Source of the DNA: Dryococelus australis
Lineage: Eukaryota > Arthropoda > Insecta > Phasmatodea > Phasmatidae
Length of the DNA: 64,000 nt
Reading direction: 5' to 3'
Assembly: GCA_029891345.1 (NCBI GenBank)
Contig: CM056998.1
Span: 170,772,332-170,836,331 of the forward strand
The notes below the pieces were generated by a model, which was not told the origin of the DNA, did no database searches, and saw nothing but the letters and a program-made list of their open reading frames with translations. The position numbers and the translations under genes were made by a program. Numbering within the stretch: position 1 is the first letter of the stretch; every line of letters starts with the position of its first letter. Shown here one piece after another: positions 1-12,103 of the stretch.

Positions 1-889
1 TCTCTCTCTTTAGTGAACAAACAGCATAATACGATGAAAGCAGCTGGAAGTTTTAAATGGCTCTTGTAATCAGTGCTGTGCGAACGTATGCGTGGACAAT
101 TAAAACAATAGTCATAAACTACTTTGCAGTGTGTTTCAGATACTAACTTCATTTTTGTAGCTAAAATAATTAACCACTAAATGCCCTTGGTGAGTGCAAT
201 CAATACGTCCTGTTATGACCAAAACTGTCGCACATAATCACCAAATAAAATGAAGTCTAATAATAGTACTTTAATTAAATAATATGATGCCTTACACAAA
301 TTTAACCTAACCGCTATGTGAAATAACATGAATTTATAGGCGTGAAAGAACATGGCGGATGCCAGAGTACAAGGATGTGAATCGAGTAGACTATAGGTAG
401 AACTCTGTGCTTTATAGCTATTTCGCACTATCTCCGACAAACTGGACAATCCGGTAGCGTTCTCTGTGGCGTATTTCGCTCGCGCGCGCGTGTGTGGAGA
501 GAGAGAGATACAGAGAGAGCGAGAGAGCACTCTCTGTGTCAGCTGAGAGTTTTGTCAGCTATAGTTGTAGCCTCGGAAACCTAGCTGATGTTACTGGAGT
601 TACTGACTGGTGAAATCTACTAGTGTTGGCAGAGGCAGTAAGGTGCGGCTCGACATTTACTCCGCGAAGTATTCCGGAAATGTACCCTATCACTGTGTAC
701 GCGAATTGAGGGAGTATGAATGGTTACTGATAATTATGCTACATTTTTAGAGGAAAGATTCACATGCGTGATGAACTTTACAACTTTGTGGAGTATAGTT
801 CTTCCTATACCTGCAGTTGAGTGAGGGAAAACTGACTGACTGAGATATAAAGGGCCAGCCTCAAACGTTGGCCCTGGAAATAAAAAAAT
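1..889. other. Unassigned sequence with a short GA/CG microsatellite
   Basis: No gene is recognised here. A simple-sequence patch at about 479-540 runs through CG, GT and GA repeats. A small hairpin at about 851-873 (gggccagcc / ttggccc) lies just before the Tc1-like relic. Open frames in this stretch show no recognisable motif. Confidence 0.5.
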
Positions 890-1162
890 ATGGAGGAAAC
901 ACTCATTATGCAATGTATGCAGCCACTGATTCCCATGCCTGAACGTTCGCCTGACATGTCGCCCATCGGACATGTCTGGGATATGCTTAGTCAACGACTT
1001 GTTTGTAACGGACCTCCAGCAACCACTGTCGATGCATCGTGGACTCGAATACAAACCGCGTGGAGGGAGATTCCCCAGTAACATACCCAGGTCCTCTCTG
1101 ATTTCATGCCACTACGTTTAAGGTCTCTGATTGTAGAACGTGGGGGCTTCACGCCATACTGA
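890..1162 (+). pseudogene. Tc1-like transposase, C-terminal relic
   Basis: The frame reads a C-terminal Tc1/mariner-superfamily DDE transposase tail: an SPDMSPIGHVWDML block (family form SPDLxPIEHVWDxLG), then a TRIQTAWREIPQ block. A TAA at 1079-1081 follows that block, and the same frame continues beyond it to an RGGFTPY-like terminus near 1162. The N-terminal DNA-binding part and the first two catalytic aspartates are missing. The catalytic-region Glu of 'PIEHVWD' reads Gly here, so it could not be active. A related tail lies in the opposite orientation about 0.7 kb downstream. Confidence 0.75.
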
Positions 1163-1829
1163 ATTCGCATGGACAGAGAATTTTAACAGTTCTGTAATCA
1201 TAATCAATTGTGTATCTCAATCATCATGCACCTAATCCGTGGTGTAAATTACATTTGTCACATTTATCCTTCTTTGTGTGATATTTTTCACAAACGTTAG
1301 TGTATGTTGGTAAGTACTAAATGGCTTCAATACTAGTTAATCTACATGTCATTAGCTACAACAGTCTCTTTTTACCAGGAACAAAAAAAATCCGCTTTGG
1401 AATGAATCAACCATGCATTTTAATTAACTACTAAAACCTTTTATTCCAGTGAATACTATCCCTGTGCCAAGATGTCAGCTTGTATTAGCCCGCTTGTCCA
1501 CATGCATGGAAGATACTTGTTGTATTGCAGGAAAGTAGCGTATCATGAGCAATCAGCTATCAGAATCACATAATAAAAGAATAACATTTTAAATAAAAAT
1601 ATAATTTAGTTATGTATTTGGAATGAAGTGTATTACTACATTCAGCTTTCTATCATTAATGTTAGCTGTCTGATTTGCACGCACACTAACGTTCGTAAAA
1701 ATGCGACACCAAGAAGGGTACATGTGATTGAAATTAACTTTATACTACAGATTATGTAAATGACAAGTCACAACATATTAATATTACAGCACTGCACATG
1801 ATCTCTGTCCTTGGAAATTCAGTATGGTT

Positions 1830-1985
1830 TAAAGTACCTATATGCTGCAATCAGAGCCCCTAAATGCTGTGACATGGAATCAAAGAGGACCTGGATATGT
1901 TCCTGGTGAATCCCCATCCATGTGATTTGTATGCGAGTCGACAAGGCATCAACAGTGGTAGCTGGAAGACTACGATGAACAAGTT
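1830..1985 (-). pseudogene. Second Tc1-like transposase tail, inverted relative to the first
   Basis: On the minus strand this stretch reads the same final ~50 residues as the relic at 890-1162: an ATTVDALSTRIQ block, a second IHQEHIQVLFDSM block and a KPY-stop terminus. Nucleotide similarity to the plus-strand copy is obvious, for example around 1937-1963 against 1017-1045. Only the terminus is left. The two tails could come from two insertions or from one rearranged element. Confidence 0.7.
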
Positions 1986-1989
1986 ACCA

Positions 1990-4555
1990 GTAGTATATAA
2001 AAGGGAAATCTGGGACAATGCGTTTTATATGGCAGCGCAGCGGCTTGTGCACCTGGGCGGCTGAAAGGCTTCGGCTCGACTCGGGCGAGCTCGGCAATCT
2101 TCGGTTAGACTCAGGGAGTGCCCGGCAGTCTTCGGCTTGGGTTTGTCAAACGGACCCGAATGTGCTTGGCAGTTACGCCTGAGCCGCCGTCTACCCAGCG
2201 CTGGTTTCAGGATATTCAAATGCTACCTCACTTTGCCAAAAGTACCCTAAACCTCCAAACACAACTCGTGAATAGAAGACGAACTCAATTATAGAAAAGA
2301 GCAACAAATCTTATGAACAGGTAGCAAACTCGTTGTTAAGTTTAATTACTAGAGTATCGGTGTAAACGTTGCGCAGTCTCACTATTCACACAATAGACCA
2401 TCAGTTCGATATTAATATTTGCAACTGTCAAATATTCAAGCAGAGGATTGAAACAGTAACTGATAACGCACACTAATTTTCAGTTAAAATTGCAAGTTAT
2501 TTTATTTAATAATTTTTTAGTCTGCTATTTTCACTTGCATTCACACTCCGCTTCATACGTAACAAGAATTTACGCTTCCAAATTCAATGCTTTAGTATAC
2601 TAAAAAGTTACATTCACGTTCCTGGCCTTATATGCAGTTAATATTACGTGTCACAGTAGAAGACGCTCACAGACGAGGTGCGCTCCGCATCGCAAACTTT
2701 AAGTTAATTTTAATTATTTATATTTATTTATTGCATCCATTTGGTCTTTTTTCGAGTACAAGTTTGAACAAAGACATAGGACAAGTCAGAACATGAACAC
2801 ATTACGTACAGAACATGAACACATTAGTCACAGAACAATATCAAAATATCAAACACATTAACGACGTAGAACATGCAGAAAATATACGGCCTGGACAGCA
2901 CTGGCCACGCCAAGATTCGCTCCTCTCTTACCCGGTGATTTATCAGTGACGTAGCAGCACGGGACAACACACAGCCCCAGGAAAATCACCGTTGTTGGGC
3001 CGTGTCACGGTTCCAGCGCCCGCAGGACGACTCTTGGTTGCAACGCTCGACAGATGACCGCAGCTCCGGCGCAGTGAATGCGCCCCGACGCTCATAGCAT
3101 TTGTGCACACATCAGCCACGTACGATCAAAAGTATTGCACGCTACAGTTACATTGCTGCACGCAATTATCTATCCCTCCCGTCACTTGCGTCCAGAAACA
3201 AGTTTCGTTAAAAATCATTACAACAGGACGACACACTTTTGCGGTGGCAAGGGCGTAGCTTTAAGTTACGTAACGTAATTTATATATTGCTACTTGTTTT
3301 GAATTCGTTGTAGATATTACGTTTTACATTCGTTATTACTCCAGGATGGCTGGTGCTCAGCTCATTGGCGTGGAAATAGGTTCTGTAATTCGTTTAGTGA
3401 ATTAGCACTTGTTTCGTTTATTCTGCTGTTTGAAATATATTTTTGTTACGATATTTATATAAATTTTGTGGTCCATTCATTTATAGTTTTGTTGTGTGCG
3501 ACGTATTCGGTTCAAATAATTTCAATTGATTTGTCTCATGTTTTGCGACTTGTACTTATGTCGTGTGTAACGTCATCGGTTTAATTCATTTAAATATATT
3601 TGTCTCGAGGTAATCGCATTATTAAAGTAAATGTTTCGTACTTATTTCATTTGCTTTGCTTTGCTTTTGCTTGAATATTTATTTCTAGCGTTTCGCGTAT
3701 CTAATCAGGCTACAATCAGATGTGTCACTACTGACATACAGGACGGACTAGTCAAATCACATTGTAGACGTAAATAGTATTCACCTCTTTTTTCATTTAA
3801 TTGATTTTTCAATAAAATAATTTGTTATTTCCGACATAACCTCAGTCGCCTGCCAGACGGTAAACGAGAAGGGAAGTCCTCTTCCCTCCTCAACAACATT
3901 AAATATTACACAATACCTATGTACACCCCTTCCCCAACACATCACACAGTACAATACCATACTTTCGAGGGTGAGAACCTCTCCCCAACCCCCCAAAAAT
4001 AAATAAATAAAATTAAGACCCTTAGCAAACACTTGCACCAAACTATACACTTATAAATTGACACAAAATTTAAAAATTCAGAAAAAAAAGAATTTTTTGA
4101 TTGATTAATTCAATTAAGTTAATTTAATCAATCAATCAAATTTCATTACATTTATTTATCGAATTAAAAATCATCGGATTAAGATCGGATTAACCCTTAT
4201 TCCGATCAATCAATTTGATATAAAATTGATAATCCGATTAATCAAAAGTGGAGTAGGATCCCCCCGGTCCTACTACTCCGTAAAACCTGTCAACAGGCAC
4301 AATGACATACTGTTTTCCATATCAGTTTGTGGCGGTTGGATTACAGAGATTTTCTTTTCACTTACTATTCTTGGGGTCTAAAATATATTTTCGGTATAAC
4401 AATGCCCCATAAAGCTCCAGTACAGAAACATTCTGAAAAAAGTATTACAAACTTGATTGAAATCTGAAACAGCATGGTCATATACAATCTGAGTATATTA
4501 AGATTTGATTGTGCAAACACCATTGTGGTTAAGCCAGGGTCCCTCCCGTTAACCG
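1990..4555. other. Unassigned AT-rich sequence with a GC patch and an AT palindrome
   Basis: No gene recognised. A GC-rich patch at about 2064-2205 shares short blocks (ttcgactcggg, cgaatgtgc, gcagtta) with 40555-40615, suggesting a dispersed repeat. At about 4090-4250 there is an AT-rich inverted structure built from gattgatt/aatcaatc motifs. It is followed by a GC hairpin at 4253-4282 (gtagga ... tcctac), which may be a decayed foldback element. Confidence 0.4.
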
Positions 4556-4559
4556 AAGC

Positions 4560-4945
4560 AAAGGAGAAATAAAGTCCCTGTCCGTCTCTACTAGTCTTTT
4601 CATCTCTACTAACACGAGCATATTCCACCCACTCTGTCTCCTGTAGCATTTCTGTTTAGTGCTTGAATAATTTGAAATTCTATTCTGTCGACTGGGTTTT
4701 TACGGTGTCTATGCCGGTTTTTCCCAGTCTCTTCTAGTGACAGCTTTAGCTATAGGTACACTTAGGGGGGTAGTGATGGCCCCAATCGTTGAATATGGCT
4801 GCCCACTCCCTCTCTGAGCGATGCATGTCTCCTTGCATGATTTCATTTCCTTGTAGGCGTAAAAGGTTAGGCCTGAGACGCAATAAGCTCCCGCCTGCCC
4901 ACCGGGCCACCACTAAAACTGATATAGGGTAGTTAGGAAATCGCG
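4560..4945 (+). mobile_element. Non-LTR retroposon 3' tail (older copy)
   Basis: This shares a colinear set of blocks with the 3' part of the insertion at 35848-36881: gtacactta-ggg-ggtag, atggcccca, cccactccctc and ggcgtaa. It is the same retroposon family, 5' truncated and more diverged. No poly-A or target duplication can be made out. From 4946 to 5300 I see nothing recognisable. Confidence 0.5.
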
Positions 4946-5304
4946 CAACCATACGCAGGTCAGCTCGCTAGCGGGTCGCACCTAGTCGGACCATCGGCCA
5001 GGTATCTTCGACGTCTTCGCAAACCTCCATTTCCCCACGTAGGTTGAAACATAGTTCTTAACTTGTTAATATTCCTGTAGGTAAACGTCGATGAAGTGAC
5101 AACCGCCACTGGTCACTGTAAACAAAAGAACGAACGAAGACCAGATTTCTTTCGCGGGATACTGTTCTTCCATCAGTCGACATTCACGAACCACAGTGAG
5201 GTTAATCGTCACAACGTACAATATTGGAGTCTGATAGTGTCAAGTTGAACATCAATGTCCGTAATCTATAAATGTTTGGTGTTGTATCATAGGCCAAAAA
5301 TTTA

Positions 5305-5710
5305 TTGGTCACTATTACATTGAAGAGTTCTTGAAGAGTGAAAAATACAGCAAATTTCTGCAAGCTGACCTACCTACATTGCTTGAAGGCCTAAACCTTG
5401 AGCATCGACAGATCATGTGGTTTCAACGTGACTGTTGTCCAGCACATTACACAACATATGGGTGATATTAGGATGTGATTACAATTGTCACAGGATCGGT
5501 AGAGATGGTCCGGTAAATTGACATGCCATATCGCTAGACATTACGTCCCTACATTCCTTTTTGTGGGGTTTCCTAAAAAATTAGGTGTATCTCAAAGTGC
5601 CAAAACAATTCACGACAACATGATCGAATGAATCCGAAATACTTATGCAAGAAATGATGCAGATACACTTTTACTTGTGTGCCATCATTTGAAGCGCAAA
5701 TTATTAAACT
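5305..5710 (+). pseudogene. Decayed mariner-superfamily transposase
   Basis: The relic translates in pieces to a central IMWFQRDCCPAHYT block, matching the WFQxDGAPxHY region that holds the second catalytic Asp in a mariner-like transposase group common in insects. A degraded GRDGP...SLHSFLWGFLKN block follows, matching the GRGGP...SPDLTPLDFFLWG region. Several stops lie between and after them, for example in the stretch right after 5460. A deleted relative with its C-terminus better preserved lies on the minus strand at 37290-37559. The 3' end runs straight into the 40-bp minisatellite. Confidence 0.7.
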
Positions 5711-5780
5711 ATCCGAAGTTGGAAGACATTATTCCGAGCATTAAAATTACGTACCCCGAAGGTAACAGGCAAGGAGACTC

Positions 5781-7194
5781 ACCGAATACAAGCGCCCCGA
5801 TAGTGAGAGGCAAAGGGTCCACCGAATACAAGCGCCCCGATAGTGAGAGGCAAAGGGTCCACCGAATACAAGCACCCCGATAGTGAGAGGCAAAGGGTCC
5901 ACCGAATACAAGCACCCCGATAGTGAGAGGCAAAGGGCCCACCGAATACAAGCACCCCGATAGTGAGAGGCAAAGGGCCCACCGAATACAAGCACCCCGA
6001 TAGTGAGAGGCAAAGGGTCCACCGAATACAAGCACCCCGATAGTGAGAGGCAAAGGGCCACACGAATACAAGCACCCCGATAGTGAGAGGCAAAGGGCCC
6101 ACCGAATACAAGCACCCCGATAGTGAGAGGCAAAGGGTCCACCGAATACAAGCACCCCGATAGTGAGAGGCAAAGGGTCCACCGAATACAAGCACCCCGA
6201 TAGTGAGAGGCAAAGGGTCCACCGAATACAAGCGCCCCGATAGTGAGAGGCAAAGGGTCCACCGAATACAAGCACCCCGATAGTGAGAGGCAAAGGGTCC
6301 ACCGAATACAAGCACCCCGATAGTGAGAGGCAAAGGGTCCACCGAATACAAGCACCCCGATAGTGAGAGGCAAAGGGTCCACCGAATACAAACACCCCGA
6401 TAGTGAGAGGCAAAGGGTCCACCGAATAGAAGCACCCCGATAGTGAGAGGCAAAGGGTCCACCGAATACAAGCACCCCGATAGTGAGAGGCAAAGGGTCC
6501 ACCGATACAAGCGCCCCGATAGTGAGAGGCAAAGGGTCCACCGAATACAAGCACCCCGATAGTGAGAGGCAAAGGGTCCACCGAATACAAGCACCCCGAT
6601 AGTGAGAGGCAAAGGGTCCACCGAATACAAACACCCCGATAGTGAGAGGCAAAGGGCCCACCGAATACAAGCACCCCGATAGTGAGAGGCAAAGGGTCCA
6701 CCGAATACAAGCACCCCGATAGTGAGAGGCAAAGGGTCCACCGAATACAAGCACCCCGATAGTGAGAGGCAAAGGGCCCACCGAATACAAGCACCCCGAT
6801 AGTGAGAGGCAAAGGGCCACCGAATACAAGCACCCCGATAGTGAAAGGCAAAGGGTCCACCGAATACAAGCACCCCGATAGTGAGAGGCAAAGGGTCCAC
6901 CGAATACAAACACCCCGATAGTGAGAGGCAAAGGGTCCACCGAATACAAACACCCCGATAGTGAGAGGCAAAGGGCCCACCGAATACAAGCACCCCGATA
7001 GTGAGAGGCAAAGGGTCCACCGAATACAAGCACCCCGATAGTGAGAGGCAAAGGGTCCACCGAATACAAGCACCCCGATAGTGAGAGGCAAAGGGTCCAC
7101 CGAATACAAGCACCCCGATAGTGAGAGGCAAAGGGTCCACCGAATACAAGCACCCCGATAGTGAGAGGCAAAGGGTCCACCGAATACACGCACC
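5781..7194. repeat. 40-bp minisatellite, 35 tandem units
   Basis: The unit begins accgaatacaagcaccccga and continues tagtgagaggcaaagggtcc. Spacing is exactly 40 bp except for two 1-bp deletions (near 6505 and 6815), giving 35 full units and a partial last one. A divergent copy precedes the array at about 5757-5780, so the array may have grown from flanking sequence. Variants alternate at a few positions (agc/aac, gtcc/gccc, gcg/gca). All three minus frames stay open for about 460-490 codons only because the unit lacks stops; 40 is not a multiple of 3, so the frames cycle into one another. I do not call a protein. Confidence 0.95.
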
Positions 7195-7384
7195 ATATTT
7201 CAGGGACCAATCAACCGATTTCCACCAAATTCTTCACACAAGCAGCGCTGCAGTAGGCCATGTAAACTTCTATGTTTTAATTTGCTTATTAACTTATATT
7301 TAAAATTATGGCTCTCTAAATATTTTAGGTCAGTAAACACTATCATTCGAAACATTAGACTGATTAAATCCGAAGTTGATATTC

Positions 7385-7470
7385 CGAATCCGACCTCCAT
7401 AATGCAGTGCATTGCACGCTAGCTTAGTACGAGGTTTTCTGGGTTCAAGTCCCGGGTAAGGCATGTATGT
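7385..7470 (+). repeat. tRNA-like relic (SINE head)
   Basis: A Pol III box A-like stretch (ctagcttagtacgagg) is followed by a box B-like gggttcaagtcccgg. There is no convincing cloverleaf acceptor stem, so this is more likely a SINE head or tRNA relic than a functional tRNA. Nothing else is recognised between 7195 and 8147. Confidence 0.45.
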
Positions 7471-8147
7471 ATTTATAATTGTCTTACTACTGTTGCATAC
7501 AATTCTGGTTACATTTATTTCATTGCTTTCAAAGAGAAGTAAAGTCTTAACTACTAACTCAGAATTTAAGAACTTACTTAACAATTATTTTGCACTAATG
7601 TTGAGGGAAGTAAGCGTGTTAGTTATATAACTCGACCGCGACAAAGACATTTTACTATCTTTTTGTGTGCACAAGCTTGCTCATTGTATCTCATTCGTCT
7701 TAAATGCTCCCTTCTCCAGGCGACAATGTTATTTATTTCCATTAAAGCTTTTATTTTGTATTTGTACTTTTTGAAGTGAAACGCGATATTTTAAAGGGTT
7801 TGTCTCAAAGCCTCCCTTTTTACCAGGAAAATTTATCTCATGTTTCAAAACCGTTGGCGATTTGTTTATCGTAGGGACATCTCCTTCAACCTTATAAGAC
7901 TTACGTACGGTGCACAGAATGACACCAAAATCAAAATCATCTAAACAGACCTTTTTATGATTTTTCGCCCGTTTATCTCCAGGTGTATGCAGTACTTCAT
8001 CACTCACATGAGCTTGTTTTCATTCTTTTCTAATTTTGCATATAGTTCGTTCCTATTTACCTGTTGCAGTTGCTGCACGTTTATTAGAATGACATCGGAT
8101 GAACAAATTGTCGGGATGCTTTTCCCTTACCAAAAAATTAATCACAT

Positions 8148-8377
8148 TTGGGCAGCTCTTAACAGCGAGGTCTTGAGAGCCGATGAGGGTAATTGAAGTG
8201 ATGTGAATATAGAGCGGCGTCGGAATGAAGGGGCGGGGGACACGGGAGATCCCGAGAAGACACGCTGACCAACGGAAACGATTCCCACTTGCAAAAAATC
8301 CGGTGACCCGGCCGGGGATTGAACCCGGTTCGCCTTGGTAGGAGGCGAGCGTGCTAATCGCTCAGCCACCGTGGCCA
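8148..8377 (-). mobile_element. tRNA-derived SINE, family A
   Basis: On the minus strand the head reads ggccacggtggctgagcga, with box A (tggctgagcgatt) and box B (gggttcaatcccc). The body contains ttctcgg-gatctcccgt and cattcc-gcgccgct blocks, and the tail contains ctctcaagacctcgctgtta. Five other copies or relics lie at 13635, 26765, 43118, 58485 and 59505. It sits directly beside a MITE at 8404. Confidence 0.85.
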
Positions 8378-8403
8378 TCTGTATCACGGTCGAGTTTATA
8401 TCG

Positions 8404-8634
8404 GTATGGTCCATTAACGGTAAAGTGAGCACTTTTTAAGGCCGTGCTAATTTTTTTCTTTTAGCCAATTTCTTCCTTTCCGCGGCTTTTCAAAATCAAC
8501 ATTGCCATGTGACCAGTGTATACATTCCACCACTCCCAAAATTTAACGACTGAAGCTGCCATAAAATATTTATTAGTGATTGATGCCAATTGTAAGGGCC
8601 TTAAAAAGTGCTCAATTTACCGTGAACAGGATAT
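8404..8634. mobile_element. MITE of the ggctgttcacgg family, short subfamily
   Basis: Terminal inverted repeats read (tatggt)ccattaacggtaaagtgagcac on the left and gtgctcaatttaccgtgaacag on the right. The interior matches the other ~230-bp copies at 9570 and 40896, not the ~420-bp subfamily. No coding capacity. Confidence 0.8.
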
Positions 8635-8635
8635 A

Positions 8636-9568
8636 CCTTCGTGTTGGTTGCTGTGATCAAGTGATGCCTTTGTACAGGACTGTTGAATGCTCACTCACGC
8701 TACTTTCTCCTGCTTATTGCCGGCCCGCAGTCAAACGGGGCAAGTTTAAACAACTGCCGTCCAATCGCAATACTAGGAGAAAAGAACAAGTGGTCGAAGT
8801 ATACCTTTCAATCGAATGAGTTCGCGAAATACTCGGGGCTGTAGCCATAGATTTTTAACTGCGCTGGAAAAATTCGCGTCAAGAGCTGTCGTGGTGTGTG
8901 TCGAAACCGCGACCACGTGAAAGCAGTTTCTGCGGGCCAAGGCATGGCCAGGCACACACGGCCGTTATTTTCCTCTATGTTTGGGCTATTACGTATAATT
9001 TGCTGCCAACCATACTACTTTTAAAGATTACTATTTCAATTTTTAGACAGACAGACTTTTTACTTACTAGTAATAACAAGTTGGTAAAAATGTTATAATG
9101 AAATGATGTATTTACAAACAGTAACATGGACCTAAGCGTGTTTAAAAATTGATGGTAGATAATACATAGTTTTATTAAAATGCTAATTGTACATAATTCT
9201 TTCTTTTAAAAAGGCATTGTCACTGATATCAATAACTCTTGTACCATTTATTCTTAGGAAATCAGCATTTGAAAATTCAATAAAGATCAGTTCCAATTTC
9301 TGCAATTGATCGCAAACATCAACTCCACGTTCTCCAGCAACGAACATAACGGCGGAAACAAAACAACTCAACGCTCAGGCGCTGACAGTGCATGCCTACA
9401 TCAAAATTATATATGTTATGAATGATGATATGAATAATTCAACTTAATTTACTTGTGACATGCCTATATTTAAAAATAAAATTATACTGTTTGTAAAATA
9501 TGCAGCTTTCTTTATTAATGAGCATTATTTTCATTTTTTCAACAGTTGGTGAAGTCATTCTACCCTAT
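8636..9568. other. Unassigned sequence between MITEs
   Basis: No gene, RNA or repeat family is recognised. The last part (9060-9560) is strongly AT-rich. Confidence 0.4.
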
Positions 9569-9569
9569 A

Positions 9570-9806
9570 TAGGCTGTTCACAGTAAAGTGAGCACTTTTG
9601 AGGCCCTAGATTATTTTAACTTTCTGCCATATTTAATTCTTCAATAACTTTTTAAAAATAAATATTGTCGTGTGTGTATTAAACACAATATGTATATTCC
9701 ACCGCACTTGAAAGTTAACGTCTAAGGCTAAATTAAAAAAAAATGTTTATAGACTGTTATTCCAAATGAGAGAGCTTTCGAAAGTGCTCACTTGATGAAT
9801 AGCCTA
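9570..9806. mobile_element. MITE, short subfamily, with TA target duplication
   Basis: The ends read taggctgttcacagtaaagt on the left and agtgctcac...atagccta on the right, with TA on each outer side (9568-9569 and 9807-9808). At 237 bp it is the cleanest short-subfamily copy. The interior poly-A stretch and the ttccaccgcact block align with 8404-8634. Confidence 0.85.
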
Positions 9807-9869
9807 TAATTTAGTGGCCCACGAAAACCCCATAGAGCTTCGACCCCTGGCCAGGCAGGCACACTCTGT

Positions 9870-10260
9870 GTGAGGAGCGGGCGTCTCGATAATAATGGAG
9901 GGAGCGTTATGCAGAGATTATCTCGTCTCCCCTCCCGCCCTCCGGCATGATCACTGCGCACGTAGCACGTTCATTGGCGGCGGCTTTTAAAGCGATGACG
10001 TCATCGGTGGCACTGCAGGTGGTTTTCTTCGCAGCCCCATCTCCCGCTTACAAGTCATCGTAGCCCCGGGGGTCGGCGACCACCAGCTACCAAGGTCGCC
10101 CACACGTCTGCGTGCAAGGAACGAGTTATGAAGGTGGTCAGTGAGGATCCTCCTCCAGTTGCCGTCGGGTTTTTGTTTACCCCCCACATTGTTTTCTTTA
10201 TTTTTCACCGTCTCTCTCTCTCTCTCCCCCCCCCCCCCCTTGTGTGGTCGCTGAACTTAG
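9870..10260. promoter_or_regulatory. GC-rich patch with a palindromic CRE site
   Basis: A GC-rich island in AT-rich DNA holds a perfect 14-bp palindrome cgatgacgtcatcg at 9993-10006. This is the core cAMP/ATF response element tgacgtca, with an attgg (inverted CCAAT) 20 bp upstream at 9971-9976. A CT/poly-C run follows at about 10211-10240. This could be the promoter end of an unrecognised gene or another repeat; no exon is evident. From 10260 to 10803 nothing else is recognised. Confidence 0.35.
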
Positions 10261-10803
10261 CCCGGAGAAGGTCTTAACTTTTCCCGAGTCTCTTAGCACT
10301 CGTCATTGCCACCCGGATGCGATCTGCGTGACCTGACTTTCATTCCTCTTACCGTCCCGAAATTTCCTAATATTCCCAGGCGCTGGTCAGCTTGTAAGTT
10401 GCCATACGGAATGCCGCGTTGTGACGATTCTAAACATTTCGGAATTTACTTTGACGGAAGGTAGATTTCAAATACCAAAGTATATAAAAATGTTGACATC
10501 TGATCAACTGCGAGAGAACAGCGTGCCCTACTGTCATGACAGTATGCAGCACAATGTGCAAGGGACATTTCTTGCCTACCTAGGGCTGCTAACTGTCCAG
10601 TATACGCTGTTAAAGTCGACGTCATATCCTGTACTGTTGCCTAGCAACTGTTGTGCTGGATGCAAACAAAAGTTTGACCCAGTAGTTTTCCACACCAAAG
10701 TAAGATTTGTTTTTGTCTGTCGCAGTATTTGCGGAATAGTAATCACGTGAAATGGCTAATTTTTTTTTTTTTGGCTGAAATAACAATAACGTGAGAGACG
10801 TGT

Positions 10804-11231
10804 AAAGGCTGTTCTCGATAACGTGAGCACTTTTGAATTCAACCTTAGAAAAAGTCACTGCCGCTACCTGCATACATTTTAACGGGCGCCCTGCGTGACA
10901 TGCGCCCGGTAAAGTTGGTAACGATGGACGGGAAATAGTTCGGTATATTAACATCGAGTAAAAAGGGTTAGGTAACCATTTTCCATAACTTAAATTATTT
11001 CTTCCACTTTGGGTCTTTTTTTAATGCGCATGAGTATTAAAAAAAGCAGATTTGTTAAATATTTACTTTTCTAATAAATACGCAGTTTCACTTGACCGAC
11101 ACATGAAAAAAGTGATGAGGCCCGTGGCAATGTTAACCTTACATAACGAGGAAGAATATGCAACGCGCATACAAGTCAAGCAGATCTTAAGTCGGGGTTT
11201 GAAAAGTACTCATTTTACCGTGAATAGCCTA
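10804..11231. mobile_element. MITE of the ggctgttcacgg family, full-length subfamily
   Basis: Left end aaggctgttctcgataacgt and right end agtactcattttaccgtgaa...agccta form the inverted repeats. The interior carries the family signature ttaacgggcgc...tgacatgcgccc and gttggtaacgatgga. The ~420-bp size matches copies at 19607, 29442, 39486 and 42665. Confidence 0.85.
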
Positions 11232-12103
11232 TAGATACTTTCGTTTTACGAAATCCAAAGGTAAATTATCGCTGTGGATTCGTATGTGTCGGTAAATACT
11301 TGAAGTTTCTAAGAAGTAGGCCTACATTATAAGTGAAACTCCTAATGGAAGGACCAAAAAATTGAATTTAAAAAAAAAAAATGCAATTAATATGGTGAAT
11401 TGAATGATGCCTACATTATTTTATAATTATCTTAGGTTATGGCAAGTAATGTGATCTACGTAGACCAGCAGGCATATTATTAGAATTGAAATGTACGGTT
11501 AGTATGAAGGCCTTGTATTTTACTTTTAAAATTATCATTTTCATACTATAAGTTATACTTTATTTTTGGAGGAGACAAGATAGGGATCCAAATGAAGACT
11601 CGCAGCTGTGTAGCTGCCACTTTAAGGATGGTCTGAAACAGAATGGCCTTACCATTTTCGAAAGAAATATTAAAAAAATTGCTTGTTTTCGCTTTTTCAG
11701 AGAAGTCTTAAATGATGTAAGTTGCAGGTTATATTCTGTGGTTATTTATGTCTATGTGATGGCATTAACGATATAACATATCATGCAATTTTACATGCGT
11801 TATGCTGCCTACAGCGGGCGGTTGTCAGGAAAGTGGGGTATCTTAGGATGAATTTACAAAATTCTAGTAGATAAAAAATGCGTGACAAGTAGTCAGCTGA
11901 TTTTCTACGACTTTTTATGAATTATTTTAAGGTAAAGACAATATATGTGATATAGTTCTCGAAGGCAATAGTCCCAGCACACATGTAGGGCTGGGAGGTA
12001 AATCAGTAGACCGAATACTAAATAAATCGCAACTGTGTAGATTTTCAGTACATATGCCTACCTAACGTAGTGATGTGTGTGAGGAGATATAAAGCGGGCT
12101 TTC
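11232..12103. other. Unassigned AT-rich sequence
   Basis: No recognisable gene or repeat. Short open frames are uninformative. Confidence 0.4.

Noticed and set aside
5781..7194. CRISPR-like array
   Set aside because: The 40-bp units are contiguous with no unique spacers, and the genome is eukaryotic.
5709..7210. Three minus-strand open frames of 456-495 codons
   Set aside because: They are the three frames of a stop-free 40-bp repeat; 1-bp deletions in the array only shift one into another.
7385..7470. Functional tRNA gene
   Set aside because: Box A and B are present but no acceptor stem or clear anticodon arm; similar relics elsewhere are SINE heads.
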